A model generated the notes under the pieces. The model worked only from the letters and a program-made list of their open reading frames with translations, was not told the origin of the DNA and did not search any database. A DNA stretch of 64,000 nt from JAJEFO01 sp965209045. Its GTDB lineage: Bacteria; Pseudomonadota; Alphaproteobacteria; Rhodobacterales; Rhodobacteraceae. Of the stretch, positions 24,884 to 33,614 are shown piece by piece. Position numbers and translations under genes: made by a program. How positions within the stretch are numbered: the stretch's first letter is position 1; each line of letters starts with the position of its first letter. The stretch lies in NCBI GenBank assembly GCA_965209045.1, contig CBDBPW010000003.1, forward strand, positions 1,860,001-1,924,000, written 5' to 3'.

Positions 24884-25801
24884 ATGCGAGTGATTGTCAT
24901 GGGCCAGCAGGCGTTCGGGAAGGACTGCCTTGCCCGCATTCTCGATGAAAGCCGTGACGAGGTCGTCGCGGTCTATTGCGAACCTGATCGCGAAGGAAGG
25001 CCGGTCGACCCGATCAAGGAGCTTGCCCTGGAGAAGTCTCTCCCGGTGCTGCAGCCAGGCGACTTCAATGACGAAGCGGCGCTCGAGGAACTCGCGGGGT
25101 TCAACGCCGACCTCATGATCATGGCATTCGTCAACATATTCGTGCCCGAAGCCGCACGCGACACGCCGAAGCTCGGCTCCATCTGCTTTCATCCGTCCCT
25201 GCTGCCGCTGCATCGCGGACCGTCGGCCGTCAACTGGCCGATCATCATGGGGGCCACCAGGTCCGGGTACAGCTGGTTCTATCCCTCGGACGGGCTCGAC
25301 GAGGGCGACAGCCTCTTGCAATGGGAATGCGATATCGGCCCTGACGACACGGTCATCGACCTTTACTTCAAGAAGATCTACCCGTCCGCGGTCGAGAGCG
25401 TCATCAAGGTCTGCGACCTCTTCCGTGCCGGCAACCCGCCCCGCATCGTGCCTGACGATTCGGCGGCGACATACGAACGGCGCTGCACGAAGAGGCACAG
25501 CCGCATCGACTGGAACAAGCCCGTAGAACAGGTCTACAACCTCATCCGCGGCACGAACCCGGCACCGGGTGCGTGGACGACCCACGACGGACACGAGCTC
25601 GGAATCTTCGACTGCGCCCGCGTCGCGGGCGACGGAATCTCGTCTCGCGTGATGGACATAAGTGACGAGGGAATCACCGTTCAGTGCGTTGGCGGGCGGA
25701 TTCTGGTCAAGCGTGTCCGACCGTCGGGGGCTGGCAAGATTGCGGCTGCCGAATGGGCAGCCGGGGCCGGCGTCTCGAAGGGCGATGCGCTGGGGGAGTA
25801 G
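24884..25801 (+). CDS. Stand-alone formyltransferase-fold protein, like the hydrolase domain of 10-formyl-THF dehydrogenase
   Basis: 305 residues. N-terminal formyltransferase fold with I-C-F-H-P-S-L-L-P-L-H-R-G (H103) and D-G-L-D-E-G-D (D139), then a C-terminal OB-like domain with I-R-G-T-N-P-A-P-G-A-W-T. The usual Asn of Met-tRNA formyltransferase (N-x-H) is Cys here. The H-P-S-L-L-P-x-H-R-G and W-x-D/S-D-G-L-D pattern instead resembles the N-terminal domain of 10-formyl-THF dehydrogenase (H106/D142). No carrier or aldehyde-dehydrogenase domain is attached. ATG 24884 has GGAGAG upstream, which I prefer to ATG 24872. In an oxalate operon a formyl-group role (releasing formate from, or loading, folate) is plausible but unproven. 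Confidence 0.75.
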   Translation: MRVIVMGQQAFGKDCLARILDESRDEVVAVYCEPDREGRPVDPIKELALEKSLPVLQPGDFNDEAALEELAGFNADLMIMAFVNIFVPEAARDTPKLGSICFHPSLLPLHRGPSAVNWPIIMGATRSGYSWFYPSDGLDEGDSLLQWECDIGPDDTVIDLYFKKIYPSAVESVIKVCDLFRAGNPPRIVPDDSAATYERRCTKRHSRIDWNKPVEQVYNLIRGTNPAPGAWTTHDGHELGIFDCARVAGDGISSRVMDISDEGITVQCVGGRILVKRVRPSGAGKIAAAEWAAGAGVSKGDALGE

Positions 25802-25850
25802 CCGTGGAACTGGCAATGCAGGACACGACCGGCGTCGGAGGCCGAACCTA

Positions 25851-26714
25851 GTGCGGGAATGCGCGCTGCATACGATCATGCTGCCGGTTCGCGGCGACGG
25901 AAAGGGCAGGAACGTGCTTGCCCATGCCACAGTCCTTGCCAGGCGATTCGGCGCGCATGTCCGGATCGTTCACTGCCATCCTGCGCCTGATGACATGATG
26001 CCGTATGGCGTGGTCATGCCAAGCGTGCTGCGAAAGCAGATCGAGGAGGCTGCCGGCCGGAACGCAGATGTCACGCGAACGCAGCTCGCGACCGAGTTCC
26101 AGACGTTCGCAAGGGAATTCGGCCTGAAAGACGCAGATCCGCGGCCGGGCACGGCAACCGCCCAATTCATCGAGTACGAGGGCAAGCAGGTCGACGCGGT
26201 CCGTCACTACGGGCGCGTGGCCGACCTGATCTGCGTGCCGCAGCCCGAAGGCGCCAGGCTCGGGGCCAATACGTTGAAATCGGCTCTTTTTTCGTCGGGC
26301 CGACCAGTCATGATGTGCCCCGACACGGATCCGGTCAACGATCGTCTCGGAACCCATGTCGCAATTGCATGGAACGGCTCGATCGAGGCATCGCGCGCGG
26401 TGGGGCTGGCCATGCCGGTCATCGCGAGCGCCGAATCCCTGACGATCATATCGTCCGGGTCCACGGACCATCCGGCAAGCTGCGACGAGCTTCAGCGCTA
26501 TCTCGAATCCAAGGGAATGCTCCCGGCGATCCGGCGTTTCGAAGCCCGCGGATCCATTGTCGGCGGCCAACTTCTCGCGGAAGCCGGGTCGGCTGGCGCC
26601 GACATGCTGGTCATGGGCGCCTATCACGAAAGCTACGAACGCGAGACGATCTTTGGCGGCAACAGCCAAGTCGTCGTCGCAGAAGCGGAAATACCAGTGG
26701 TTTTGGTTCATTGA
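25851..26714 (+). CDS. Tandem UspA-domain universal stress protein
   Basis: 287 residues with two UspA-like halves. The first starts T-I-M-L-P-V-R-G-D-G; the second starts V-A-I-A-W-N-G-S and ends with the nucleotide-binding-type pattern G-A-D-M-L-V-M-G-A-Y-H-E-S then G-G-N-S-Q-V-V-V. The GTG at 25851 is preferred because GGAGG lies 9 nt upstream. It sits between the formyltransferase-like gene and tctC. The function in oxalate use is not known; UspA proteins often accompany carboxylate transporters. Confidence 0.8.
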   Translation: MRECALHTIMLPVRGDGKGRNVLAHATVLARRFGAHVRIVHCHPAPDDMMPYGVVMPSVLRKQIEEAAGRNADVTRTQLATEFQTFAREFGLKDADPRPGTATAQFIEYEGKQVDAVRHYGRVADLICVPQPEGARLGANTLKSALFSSGRPVMMCPDTDPVNDRLGTHVAIAWNGSIEASRAVGLAMPVIASAESLTIISSGSTDHPASCDELQRYLESKGMLPAIRRFEARGSIVGGQLLAEAGSAGADMLVMGAYHESYERETIFGGNSQVVVAEAEIPVVLVH

Positions 26715-26836
26715 GGCAGAAGATGCAGGAAATCGATCGAGATCGTCGCTCCTTGCGGTGCCCGAACAGTCGGCAAAGACCGGCGTTCGGCGCGTCAGGG
26801 GGCGTCAAGTTATGGAAGATCCAAAGGGAGAAGACC

Positions 26837-27820
26837 ATGAAATACCTGAAGACACTTTTGGCAAGCGCCCTGGCGTTGGCCGTATCGGCACCGGTCGCAA
26901 TGGCGGATTGGCAGCCCCGCAAGCCGGTGGAGTTCATCATCATGGCGGGAACCGGGGGCGGCGCCGACCAGATCGCGCGTCTGCTTCAGGGCCTGATCGA
27001 GCAGAAGGGCCTGAGTTCGCGCCCGTTCATTCCGATCAACAAGCCCGGCGGCTCCGGCGCTGAAGCCCTGCGCTACATGCAGGACAAGGCCGGGGACGAT
27101 CACACGGTGATGATGACGCTGAACAGCTTCTACACCACCCCGATCATCCAGGAGGACCTCGGAGTTGACGTGACTCAGTTCACGCCCATCGGACTGATGG
27201 CGATGGACACGTTCCTGCTTTGGGTTCACACTGACCGTGACGACATCACCGACCTCGACTCCTATGTCGCGGCGGTGAAGGGTGTCGGGCTGGACTGGAA
27301 GGTCGGCGGCACGGGTTCCGGCCAGGAGGACAGCGTCCTGACGGCAATGATGGAGGCGGCCTTCGACTACGAGGTGACCTACATTCCGTTCCCGGGTGGA
27401 GGCACCGTGGCCAAGAACCTGATCGGCAAGCAGATCGATTCGACGGTCAACAACCCCTCCGAGCAGCTTGCCTTCTATGAGGCCGGCGATTCGAAGCCGC
27501 TTGTGCAGTTCACGGGCGAGCGGATGGCCGCGTTCCCGGACGTTCCGACCGCGAAGGAGCTCGGTGTCAACATCGAGTACTACATGCAGCGGTCGGTCAA
27601 CGGCCCTCCGGGCATGTCGGCCGAAGCGGTTGAGTTCTACACGAACCTGTTCCAGACGCTGTTTGACAGCCCGGAATGGCAGGAATTCTGCGTCTCTGAC
27701 GGCCTGACCTGCGACGGCATGCTCAAGGGCGGCGATCTGGCCAGCTTTCACGCCAACCAGGTCGAAGCGCACAAGGAGCTGATCGCCCAGGTCGGCGCTG
27801 GCGCGATCACCGGCGAATAA
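26837..27820 (+). CDS. tctC: Tripartite tricarboxylate transporter binding protein, TctC family
   Basis: 327 residues with a signal peptide ending A-P-V-A-M-A. The mature part shows the TctC/Bug pattern: P-V-E-F-I-I-M-A-G-T-G-G-G-A-D near the ligand pocket, N-K-P-G-G-S-G-A-E-A and a later G-G-T-G-S-G. The ATG at 26837 has AGGGAGAAG upstream. A hairpin separates it from tctB. Its place in the oxc-frc operon suggests that oxalate or a similar short dicarboxylate is the ligand. Confidence 0.9.
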   Translation: MKYLKTLLASALALAVSAPVAMADWQPRKPVEFIIMAGTGGGADQIARLLQGLIEQKGLSSRPFIPINKPGGSGAEALRYMQDKAGDDHTVMMTLNSFYTTPIIQEDLGVDVTQFTPIGLMAMDTFLLWVHTDRDDITDLDSYVAAVKGVGLDWKVGGTGSGQEDSVLTAMMEAAFDYEVTYIPFPGGGTVAKNLIGKQIDSTVNNPSEQLAFYEAGDSKPLVQFTGERMAAFPDVPTAKELGVNIEYYMQRSVNGPPGMSAEAVEFYTNLFQTLFDSPEWQEFCVSDGLTCDGMLKGGDLASFHANQVEAHKELIAQVGAGAITGE

Positions 27821-27828
27821 GCAAGACC

Positions 27829-27856
27829 GCTCCGGGCCGGCAACCCGGCCCGGAGC
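27829..27856 (+). repeat. Strong intercistronic hairpin between tctC and tctB
   Basis: GCTCCGGGCCGG and CCGGCCCGGAGC form a perfect 12-bp GC-rich stem around the 4-nt loop CAAC. It starts 9 nt after the tctC stop. No T-run follows, so mRNA protection or partial termination favouring tctC expression is more likely than full termination. Confidence 0.75.
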
Positions 27857-27941
27857 CCTGAACATTGGCAGGGAAGGCGAGAGCCCGGGTTCTCGCGCCG
27901 ATCAGGTCGCGCCTGGACAGCGACTTGCAGGGAGAGACAGG

Positions 27942-28469
27942 ATGTCGACACGATCTGCAGAACTTCTGATGGCGACGGGGCTGCTCCTGTTGTCGCTCGG
28001 GCTGATGTGGAATGTCACTGCGGACGACCTGCACATTGGCTGGGTCGAAGGCAGGGGCCCGGGCGCAGGAGTCTGGCCCTTCTGGCTGAGCGCGGGAATG
28101 GCATTGGCTTCGCTCTGGACACTGGTCCGCTGGTTTCGGGGAGCGACGCCGGAAAGCCGGAACAAGGCGCCATACATCGACAGCCAGAGTCTCGGGCTTG
28201 TCCTGATCTCCTTTTCCGCGCTTACGGTGATGCTCCTGCTCGTGCACGTTGTGGGAACCTACATCGCCACCGCGCTGTTTCTCGGGTTCTACATGCGGGT
28301 GATCGGCAAGCATTCCTGGCGCTCGACCGCAAGCATGTCCGTCGGCATGGTGCTTCTCATCTACTTTCTTTTTGAATGGCAGCTCACGAAATACCTGCCC
28401 AAGGGCGCGAAGATGTTCGAGGACGGATTTCTCTGGATCGACAATTTCCGCTGGCAGTACCTGATGTAG
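27942..28469 (+). CDS. tctB: Tripartite tricarboxylate transporter small membrane subunit, TctB family
   Basis: 175 residues with about four hydrophobic segments: L-L-M-A-T-G-L-L-L-L-S-L-G, F-W-L-S-A-G-M-A-L-A, the central V-M-L-L-L-V-H-V-V-G and a terminal M-V-L-L-I-Y-F-L-F. The loop G-P-G-A-G-V-W-P-F-W is typical for TctB. Twenty-two bases before tctA. Confidence 0.88.
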   Translation: MSTRSAELLMATGLLLLSLGLMWNVTADDLHIGWVEGRGPGAGVWPFWLSAGMALASLWTLVRWFRGATPESRNKAPYIDSQSLGLVLISFSALTVMLLLVHVVGTYIATALFLGFYMRVIGKHSWRSTASMSVGMVLLIYFLFEWQLTKYLPKGAKMFEDGFLWIDNFRWQYLM

Positions 28470-28491
28470 GCCCGAGGGTTGGGAACAAGAC

Positions 28492-30012
28492 ATGCTCGAC
28501 ATCGCAACACTTCTGGGCGCGGGACTGCTGCAGGCCTTTGAGCCCCTCAATCTCATGATGATTTTCGTCGGGTGCCTGGCCGGGCTGTTCATCGGCGCGA
28601 TGCCGGGACTTGGCTCCGTCAACGGCGTGGCAATCCTCCTGCCGGTGACGTTCCTCGTGCCGCCCACGGCGGCCATCATCTTCCTCGCCGCGCTCTACTA
28701 CGGCGCCATGTACGGCGGCGCTGTCAGCTCGATAACCCTCGGCATTCCCGGGGCCTCCACGGCTGTGGCCACGGTCTTCGACGGCCGGCCCATGGCGCAG
28801 CAGGGCAAGGCGGACCAGGCCCTCACGGCCGCCGCCGTGGCGTCCTTCATTGGCGGCACGATCTCGGTCGTCCTCTTCACGCTCTTCGCGCCGCCGCTGG
28901 CGGTGTTTGCCCTGAAGTTCGGCCCGCAGGAGGAGTTCGCCCTCATGGTGCTCGCCTTCGCCACGTTCATCGGCCTCGGCGGAGACGACATCCCGAAAAC
29001 GATCTTCTCGATCCTCCTTGGGCTGGTGATGGCAGCGGTCGGATTCGACATCATCTCCGGCCAGCCGCGAATGATCTTCTTCGACTTCGTGGAACTGCAG
29101 CGCGGAATCGGCTTCCTCGTGCTCGCCATCGGCATCTACGGCATCGGCGAAATGTTGTGGACGCTGGAAAACACCAAGGGCGAGGTCAGGATTCACGCGG
29201 TGAGGAGCACCTGGAAGAGCTTCAAGAAGAACCTCACCCAAGTCCGGAAGTACCTTCCCACAACCGCGCTTGGCTCGGCCTTGGGCTTCTTCGTCGGCAC
29301 CCTTCCGGCTGCCGGAGCCACGCCGGCTTCGCTCATGTCGTACGGCCTGGCCAAGACTTTCGCTAGGGATCCGGACAGCTTCGGGAAGGGCAACGTTTCC
29401 GGTGTCGCGGCACCCGAGGCGGCGAACAACGCGGCCTCGACGGGATCCATGTTGCCGATGATCACGCTCGGCATTCCGGGCTCGCCGACCACGGCGATCC
29501 TCCTTGGCGGCATGATCATCTGGGGATTGAGACCGGGGCCCCTTCTCTTCGCGGACAGGCCGGACTTCGTCTGGGGCCTCATCGGCTCGATGTATGTCGC
29601 GAATTTCGTGACCGTTGCGCTGAACCTCGCGCTCATACCCATCTTCGTGCGAGTTCTTGCAATGCCGTTCACGATTCTGACCCCGATCATCTTCATCCTG
29701 TGCTTCGTGGGCGTGTTCGCGACGACCGACCGGATGTTCGATGTCTGGCTCATGCTGCTATTGGGCCTCGGTGGCTACCTGATGCGCAAGCTCAACTACC
29801 CGGTCGCGCCGGCGGTGCTGGCAATTGTCCTGGGTCCGCTCGCGGAACGATCTCTGCGACAATCGCTGATATCGAGCCGCGGAGATGTCATGACGTTCTT
29901 CGAGCGCCCGATATCGCTCACCTGCATGCTTCTGGCCCTGGCACTGATGATCTACCCCATTTGGCTCAACATCCGGCGCCGACGGGCCGGAATGACGAGC
30001 GGGACTGAATGA
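28492..30012 (+). CDS. tctA: Tripartite tricarboxylate transporter large membrane subunit, TctA family
   Basis: 506 residues, polytopic. TctA signatures: G-A-M-P-G-L-G-S-V-N-G near the N-terminus, Y-Y-G-A-M-Y-G-G-A, the conserved P-G and G-x-A segments I-T-L-G-I-P-G-A-S-T-A, and a second I-T-L-G-I-P-G-S-P-T-T-A. Twelve or so membrane helices. The last 4 nt overlap the following P-loop gene, so that protein is co-translated with the transporter. Confidence 0.93.
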   Translation: MLDIATLLGAGLLQAFEPLNLMMIFVGCLAGLFIGAMPGLGSVNGVAILLPVTFLVPPTAAIIFLAALYYGAMYGGAVSSITLGIPGASTAVATVFDGRPMAQQGKADQALTAAAVASFIGGTISVVLFTLFAPPLAVFALKFGPQEEFALMVLAFATFIGLGGDDIPKTIFSILLGLVMAAVGFDIISGQPRMIFFDFVELQRGIGFLVLAIGIYGIGEMLWTLENTKGEVRIHAVRSTWKSFKKNLTQVRKYLPTTALGSALGFFVGTLPAAGATPASLMSYGLAKTFARDPDSFGKGNVSGVAAPEAANNAASTGSMLPMITLGIPGSPTTAILLGGMIIWGLRPGPLLFADRPDFVWGLIGSMYVANFVTVALNLALIPIFVRVLAMPFTILTPIIFILCFVGVFATTDRMFDVWLMLLLGLGGYLMRKLNYPVAPAVLAIVLGPLAERSLRQSLISSRGDVMTFFERPISLTCMLLALALMIYPIWLNIRRRRAGMTSGTE

Positions 30013-31751
30013 ACACGGCTGTCGCCGACACCAAGCATGGTCCTTGGAACCCGGGCCTGTCCTCGACGATCAAGCCGCATCTCATGCCACGGGTCACGAT
30101 CTACGATCCGGCAAATGGCCTTGTACCGTGGGAAAAGGCCCGCGACCTTGCGGAGGCGACCGGCCTGAAACCGCAGGAACTGGCCACCTTCCGGCCGGAA
30201 CGCCTCCTGCTCCATCATGTCATGATTCGCGTGACTGCGGACACTCACGTCCCGGACGGCCCGTCATACGCCGATCTTGGAATCAACCTCCGCAGCATGG
30301 CGGCCGACATCTACGCCATGGAAATCGAGCCGCGACTCCCGGGCCTGCGGCGCGAGTTCGAAGACGCGCGGTCTCGCGCCAGGGCCGTGATCCGCGAAGA
30401 GCTGGAGGACAGTGTCTTTGGATGCCAGCCTGTCTCCGAGCCAAAGGGGTTCCTTGGCCGCCTGATCGGGCGTGAATCTTCCAAGCCGCCGACCGCGTCC
30501 CGCGACGAACGCGCGTTGGCCGCCAGCACGGCATGGGCGGAACGCGCAGATGAGGAAGCCGAACCGCTTCATGCATCCTGCTTCAGGGCGATGTCCCGGA
30601 CGATCGGCGCCGTCCTGGCGCACAGGGGTTCCCTCGTTCTGCCCAAGGCCATCCTCGAAGACGTCGCGGTCAACATGGTGTCGAACGATCATGTCGACGC
30701 GCTGCTTGCCCGGCGCGTGGCTCCCCTCTTCGACGTCGCGGCGGAAAAACTGGGCTATTTCCGCTTGCCGCCACAATCCGAACCGGTGGTTCTCAACGCG
30801 AAGGGCGCGTCCGCGAGCGGCAAGAGCTCGATCCGCAGCCAGCAGCGTCGCATCGCGGAAGCGCTCGGGATCGACTGGAAGAACTTTGCAATCATAAGCC
30901 CGGACTACTGGCGAAAGCTGCTGATCGACTACGAGGGACTGGGCGACGACTACAAGTACGCGGCCATGCTGACCGGCCAGGAACTGGAAATCATCGACCG
31001 GAAGCTCGACGCCCTGATGGCCCAGAAGGCGTCAAGCGGCACGGTGCCACACATGCTGATCGACCGTTTTCGGTTCGACAGCTTTCTGACCGCGAAGACA
31101 GGAGCAGCCGAAAGCAGCCTGCTCACGCGCTTCGGTGCCCGCATCTACATGTTCTTCCTGATCACGCCGCCAGAAGAGACCGTGGTCCGGGCGTGGGACC
31201 GCGGGCTGGAAACCGGGCGTTACAAGGCTGTCGACGACCTTCTGTATCACAACATCGAGGCCTATTCCGGCATGCCAGGCCTGTTCTTCGCCTGGGCACG
31301 GCTGGAAGATCGATGGGTCCACTATGAGTTTCTGGACAACTCGGTTCCCCTGGGCGACCCCCCTCGGACGATCGCCTTCGGCCAGAACGGAAATTTCGCT
31401 GTACTGGATCTGGAGCGGCTGTGTGACGTCGAGCGATTCCGTCACGTCGACGTCAATGCAAGGACTGCCGATCAGGTCATTGGCCGCACGCTTGCCTCGC
31501 ATGAAGCCATGGCTTTCGTCCGCAGCGCCTGTGCAGAACTTGCGGAGGTCGCTTTTGTCGTTCCCGGGACCGACCGGATCTTTGCCAAGTCGACGGGGCG
31601 CAAGATCATCGTGGACACAACCTCCCTGCCGGAGGGCATCGCGCCCGCCGACTTCGGTTCTCACGAGATCACGACAGAGAATCTCGGGACGATTGATCCC
31701 GGAACAGCGGCTCACGTCATCGGCGACCTCGGCCGCGGTCGTTTTGCATGA
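30009..31751 (+). CDS. 580-residue P-loop kinase-like protein of unknown role
   Basis: Not recognised as a named family. Residues 265-274 read K-G-A-S-A-S-G-K-S-S, a Walker A motif. It is followed by a zeta-toxin/AAA-kinase-like stretch: I-I-S-P-D-Y-W-R-K-L then L-I-D-R-F-R-F-D-S-F, and F-F-L-I-T-P-P-E-E-T as a later core strand. About 260 residues precede the P-loop, and the C-terminus contains I-F-A-K-S-T-G-R-K-I-I-V-D. No membrane helices or signal peptide. ATGA overlap with tctA makes it the last gene of the oxalate operon. No antitoxin is adjacent, so a metabolic or regulatory phosphotransfer role is more likely than a toxin (inference). Confidence 0.7.
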   Translation: MNTAVADTKHGPWNPGLSSTIKPHLMPRVTIYDPANGLVPWEKARDLAEATGLKPQELATFRPERLLLHHVMIRVTADTHVPDGPSYADLGINLRSMAADIYAMEIEPRLPGLRREFEDARSRARAVIREELEDSVFGCQPVSEPKGFLGRLIGRESSKPPTASRDERALAASTAWAERADEEAEPLHASCFRAMSRTIGAVLAHRGSLVLPKAILEDVAVNMVSNDHVDALLARRVAPLFDVAAEKLGYFRLPPQSEPVVLNAKGASASGKSSIRSQQRRIAEALGIDWKNFAIISPDYWRKLLIDYEGLGDDYKYAAMLTGQELEIIDRKLDALMAQKASSGTVPHMLIDRFRFDSFLTAKTGAAESSLLTRFGARIYMFFLITPPEETVVRAWDRGLETGRYKAVDDLLYHNIEAYSGMPGLFFAWARLEDRWVHYEFLDNSVPLGDPPRTIAFGQNGNFAVLDLERLCDVERFRHVDVNARTADQVIGRTLASHEAMAFVRSACAELAEVAFVVPGTDRIFAKSTGRKIIVDTTSLPEGIAPADFGSHEITTENLGTIDPGTAAHVIGDLGRGRFA

Positions 31752-31803
31752 AGCGTGACGTGATGTGCAATGGACTCGGAAATGTCGCTCCAGTTGGCCG
31801 CAC

Positions 31804-32668
31804 TCACCGAGCAGCGTCGCGTTGCCGATTCTCGAAGAGGGGAAGGCCGGAATGATCGAGGTCGTCGTTTTCGTCAGTTGAGGCCTCCATCAGGCACTCC
31901 AGCGAATCCAGATCGTCAGGAAGCCACTTCCCCCTCCTGACCAGCTCGGGATTTCCGGAGCTCTCGTTCTCGGTGCGCTTGACCCACAGTGGCGGCCATG
32001 CGCCCTTCAGGTCTTCCAGGGCCCCGTTCCAGGTCCCGCCCTTGTCCGGCGTGCTGCCAATCACGATTGCAGTCTCGGCAAGGCAGTAGATGCACCTATT
32101 TCGAGACATCGCGTTGCCGACGTTGAACCCGGCTTCCGGATTGAACGGCGTCACCAGCACCAGGTCTTCCGCAAGGAGATGCTTCCTGAACCACTCGGAA
32201 GTCCCGGCGCGCAGCAGGCTGTCTGCCAACAAGCCGATTGCGGTTCCGTCGTTTTCGAGAGCTCCGAGCATCGCGCGCTCGTCAACGCCCCGCGCTCCGC
32301 CGGACACGATCGAAAACCCTTGCCGTGCGGCCGCGCAGCCGAGGTTCTCGGCAAACTCCAGGTCTTCACGACCCGCATTCCTGGACCCGACGACCGCAAT
32401 GCCTCCCCGACCAAGCAGCGCTCTGTTGCCGCAACCGAAGAGGATTGGCAGGGAACCCAGCTGCAGCCGGCTCTTCAGGCGGTCCGGATATTCCGGTTCG
32501 AAACGTGCAACGACCCAGATTCTCGCCCGCCGCCACCTCGCGTTCGAATCGCTGCAGGAGAACTGACATCTTCCTGGCCCACAGGTGGATGGCGTCGGCG
32601 TCTGCCAGTTGCGCGCATAGTCGCATTAGCAGCTGACTTTCCCACACCCTTGTGCTTGTTGATTGCAT
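31804..32668 (-). pseudogene. DprA/SMF-like gene disrupted by a frameshift
   Basis: The downstream frame encodes a DprA-like Rossmann protein: W-V-V-A-R-F-E-P-E-Y-P-D-R-L, I-A-V-V-G-S-R-N, V-S-G-G-A-R-G-V-D, N-V-G-N-A-M-S-R-N and G-K/G-G-T-W-type motifs. This frame has no start before about 32550; its N-terminal continuation appears one frame over (L-A-D-A-D-A-I-H-L-W-A-R-K, up to ~32668). A one-base indel near 32530-32550 best explains this. The N-terminus also looks short for the family. It faces away from the AbiE genes and is probably a decayed DNA-processing or defence-associated gene. A sequencing error cannot be excluded. Confidence 0.65.
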
Positions 32669-32686
32669 TGGACTTGTCTTGAATTT

Positions 32687-32743
32687 CTTTGAAATAGCGA
32701 CGCAAAAGGTGCCTATAACGCTGAAAACACCTGGATTTCAAAG
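32687..32743. promoter_or_regulatory. Nested inverted repeats upstream of the AbiE genes
   Basis: Outer arms CTTTGAAAT (32687-32695) and ATTTCAAAG (32735-32743) are perfect 9-bp complements; inner arms AGGTG (32707-32711) and CACCT (32728-32732) lie within. AbiEi-type antitoxins are known to repress their own promoter through inverted repeats, and these end 43 bp before the AbiEi start. Confidence 0.55.
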
Positions 32744-32785
32744 AGAGTGTGGCAACAGCTTTGACAATATGCTAGTATCAGTGTT

Positions 32786-33607
32786 ATGAACACCGGAAAA
32801 TCACAAAACTTGAAGAAAGTTCTCGACGCAGTACCGTCTGGGTATCTCGTTGACGCCAACTGGCTTACCTCGCACGGCATCGCCTACGAGACCTTTCGCG
32901 ACTACGTCAAGCGGGGCTGGCTTGAACGTGTTCACCGTGGCGTTTTCCGCCGCCCCGCTCCCAGTCCGTCGGCATCAAGAACCATCGACTGGAAAGTCTG
33001 CCTACTCTCAATGCAGCACATCATGCGCCATGACATCCATGTCGGCGGCACGGCCGCACTCTCTCAACAAGGCTACGATCACTATCTGCGTCTGGGCAGC
33101 AAAGCCCAAGTCTGGATTTATGGCGACACGATCCCCAACTGGCTCACCAAGCTGCAGCTTGACGCTTCGGTTGAGACGCGCAAGACAACTCTCTTTGACG
33201 ACCCCGCGCTCGCCCTCACAAAGGATGAAGCCAACTCAACAAATGCCCTGCCCTGGGACTGGCGCTTGAGAATGTCGGTACCCGAACGAGCAGTCATGGA
33301 AGCCATGGATGAACTGCCGAGCCAAGAGACCTTTCACAACCTCGACATGATCTTTGAAGGCTTGACGACATTGCGTCCAAAGACAATTGCGGCTCTCCTG
33401 CACAGTTGCAGGAAGATCAAGGTCAAGCGCCTCTTTTTCGTGTTCGCTGATCGACACGGTCACCCTTGGCGAAGGCACCTTGATCCCGATGACTTCAACC
33501 TCGGAAGTGGCGACCGCGCCTTGGTCAAAGGAGGCAAAATACACCGGGGCTATCGGATCATGGTGCCGAACGAATTTGCAGAATCGGAATCCGAAATTGG
33601 CACGTGA
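32786..33607 (+). CDS. AbiEi-family antitoxin/regulator (type IV-like toxin-antitoxin)
   Basis: 273 residues. The N-terminal winged-helix region (L-V-D-A-N-W-L-T-S-H-G-I, F-R-D-Y-V-K-R-G-W-L-E-R-V-H-R-G-V-F-R) is the AbiEi DNA-binding domain. The C-terminal part has H-V-G-G-T-A-A-L-S-Q-Q-G-Y, typical of AbiEi antitoxin domains, and P-E-R-A-V-M-E-A. It lies 7 bp before the nucleotidyltransferase partner. Inverted repeats upstream fit autorepression. Base composition is lower in GC than the catabolic genes around it, suggesting acquisition. Confidence 0.85.
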   Translation: MNTGKSQNLKKVLDAVPSGYLVDANWLTSHGIAYETFRDYVKRGWLERVHRGVFRRPAPSPSASRTIDWKVCLLSMQHIMRHDIHVGGTAALSQQGYDHYLRLGSKAQVWIYGDTIPNWLTKLQLDASVETRKTTLFDDPALALTKDEANSTNALPWDWRLRMSVPERAVMEAMDELPSQETFHNLDMIFEGLTTLRPKTIAALLHSCRKIKVKRLFFVFADRHGHPWRRHLDPDDFNLGSGDRALVKGGKIHRGYRIMVPNEFAESESEIGT

Positions 33608-33614
33608 AGCATAG

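Noticed and set aside
30009..31751. P-loop protein as a classical zeta toxin
   Set aside because: Much longer than zeta toxins, no epsilon-type antitoxin next to it, and coupled to a transporter gene.
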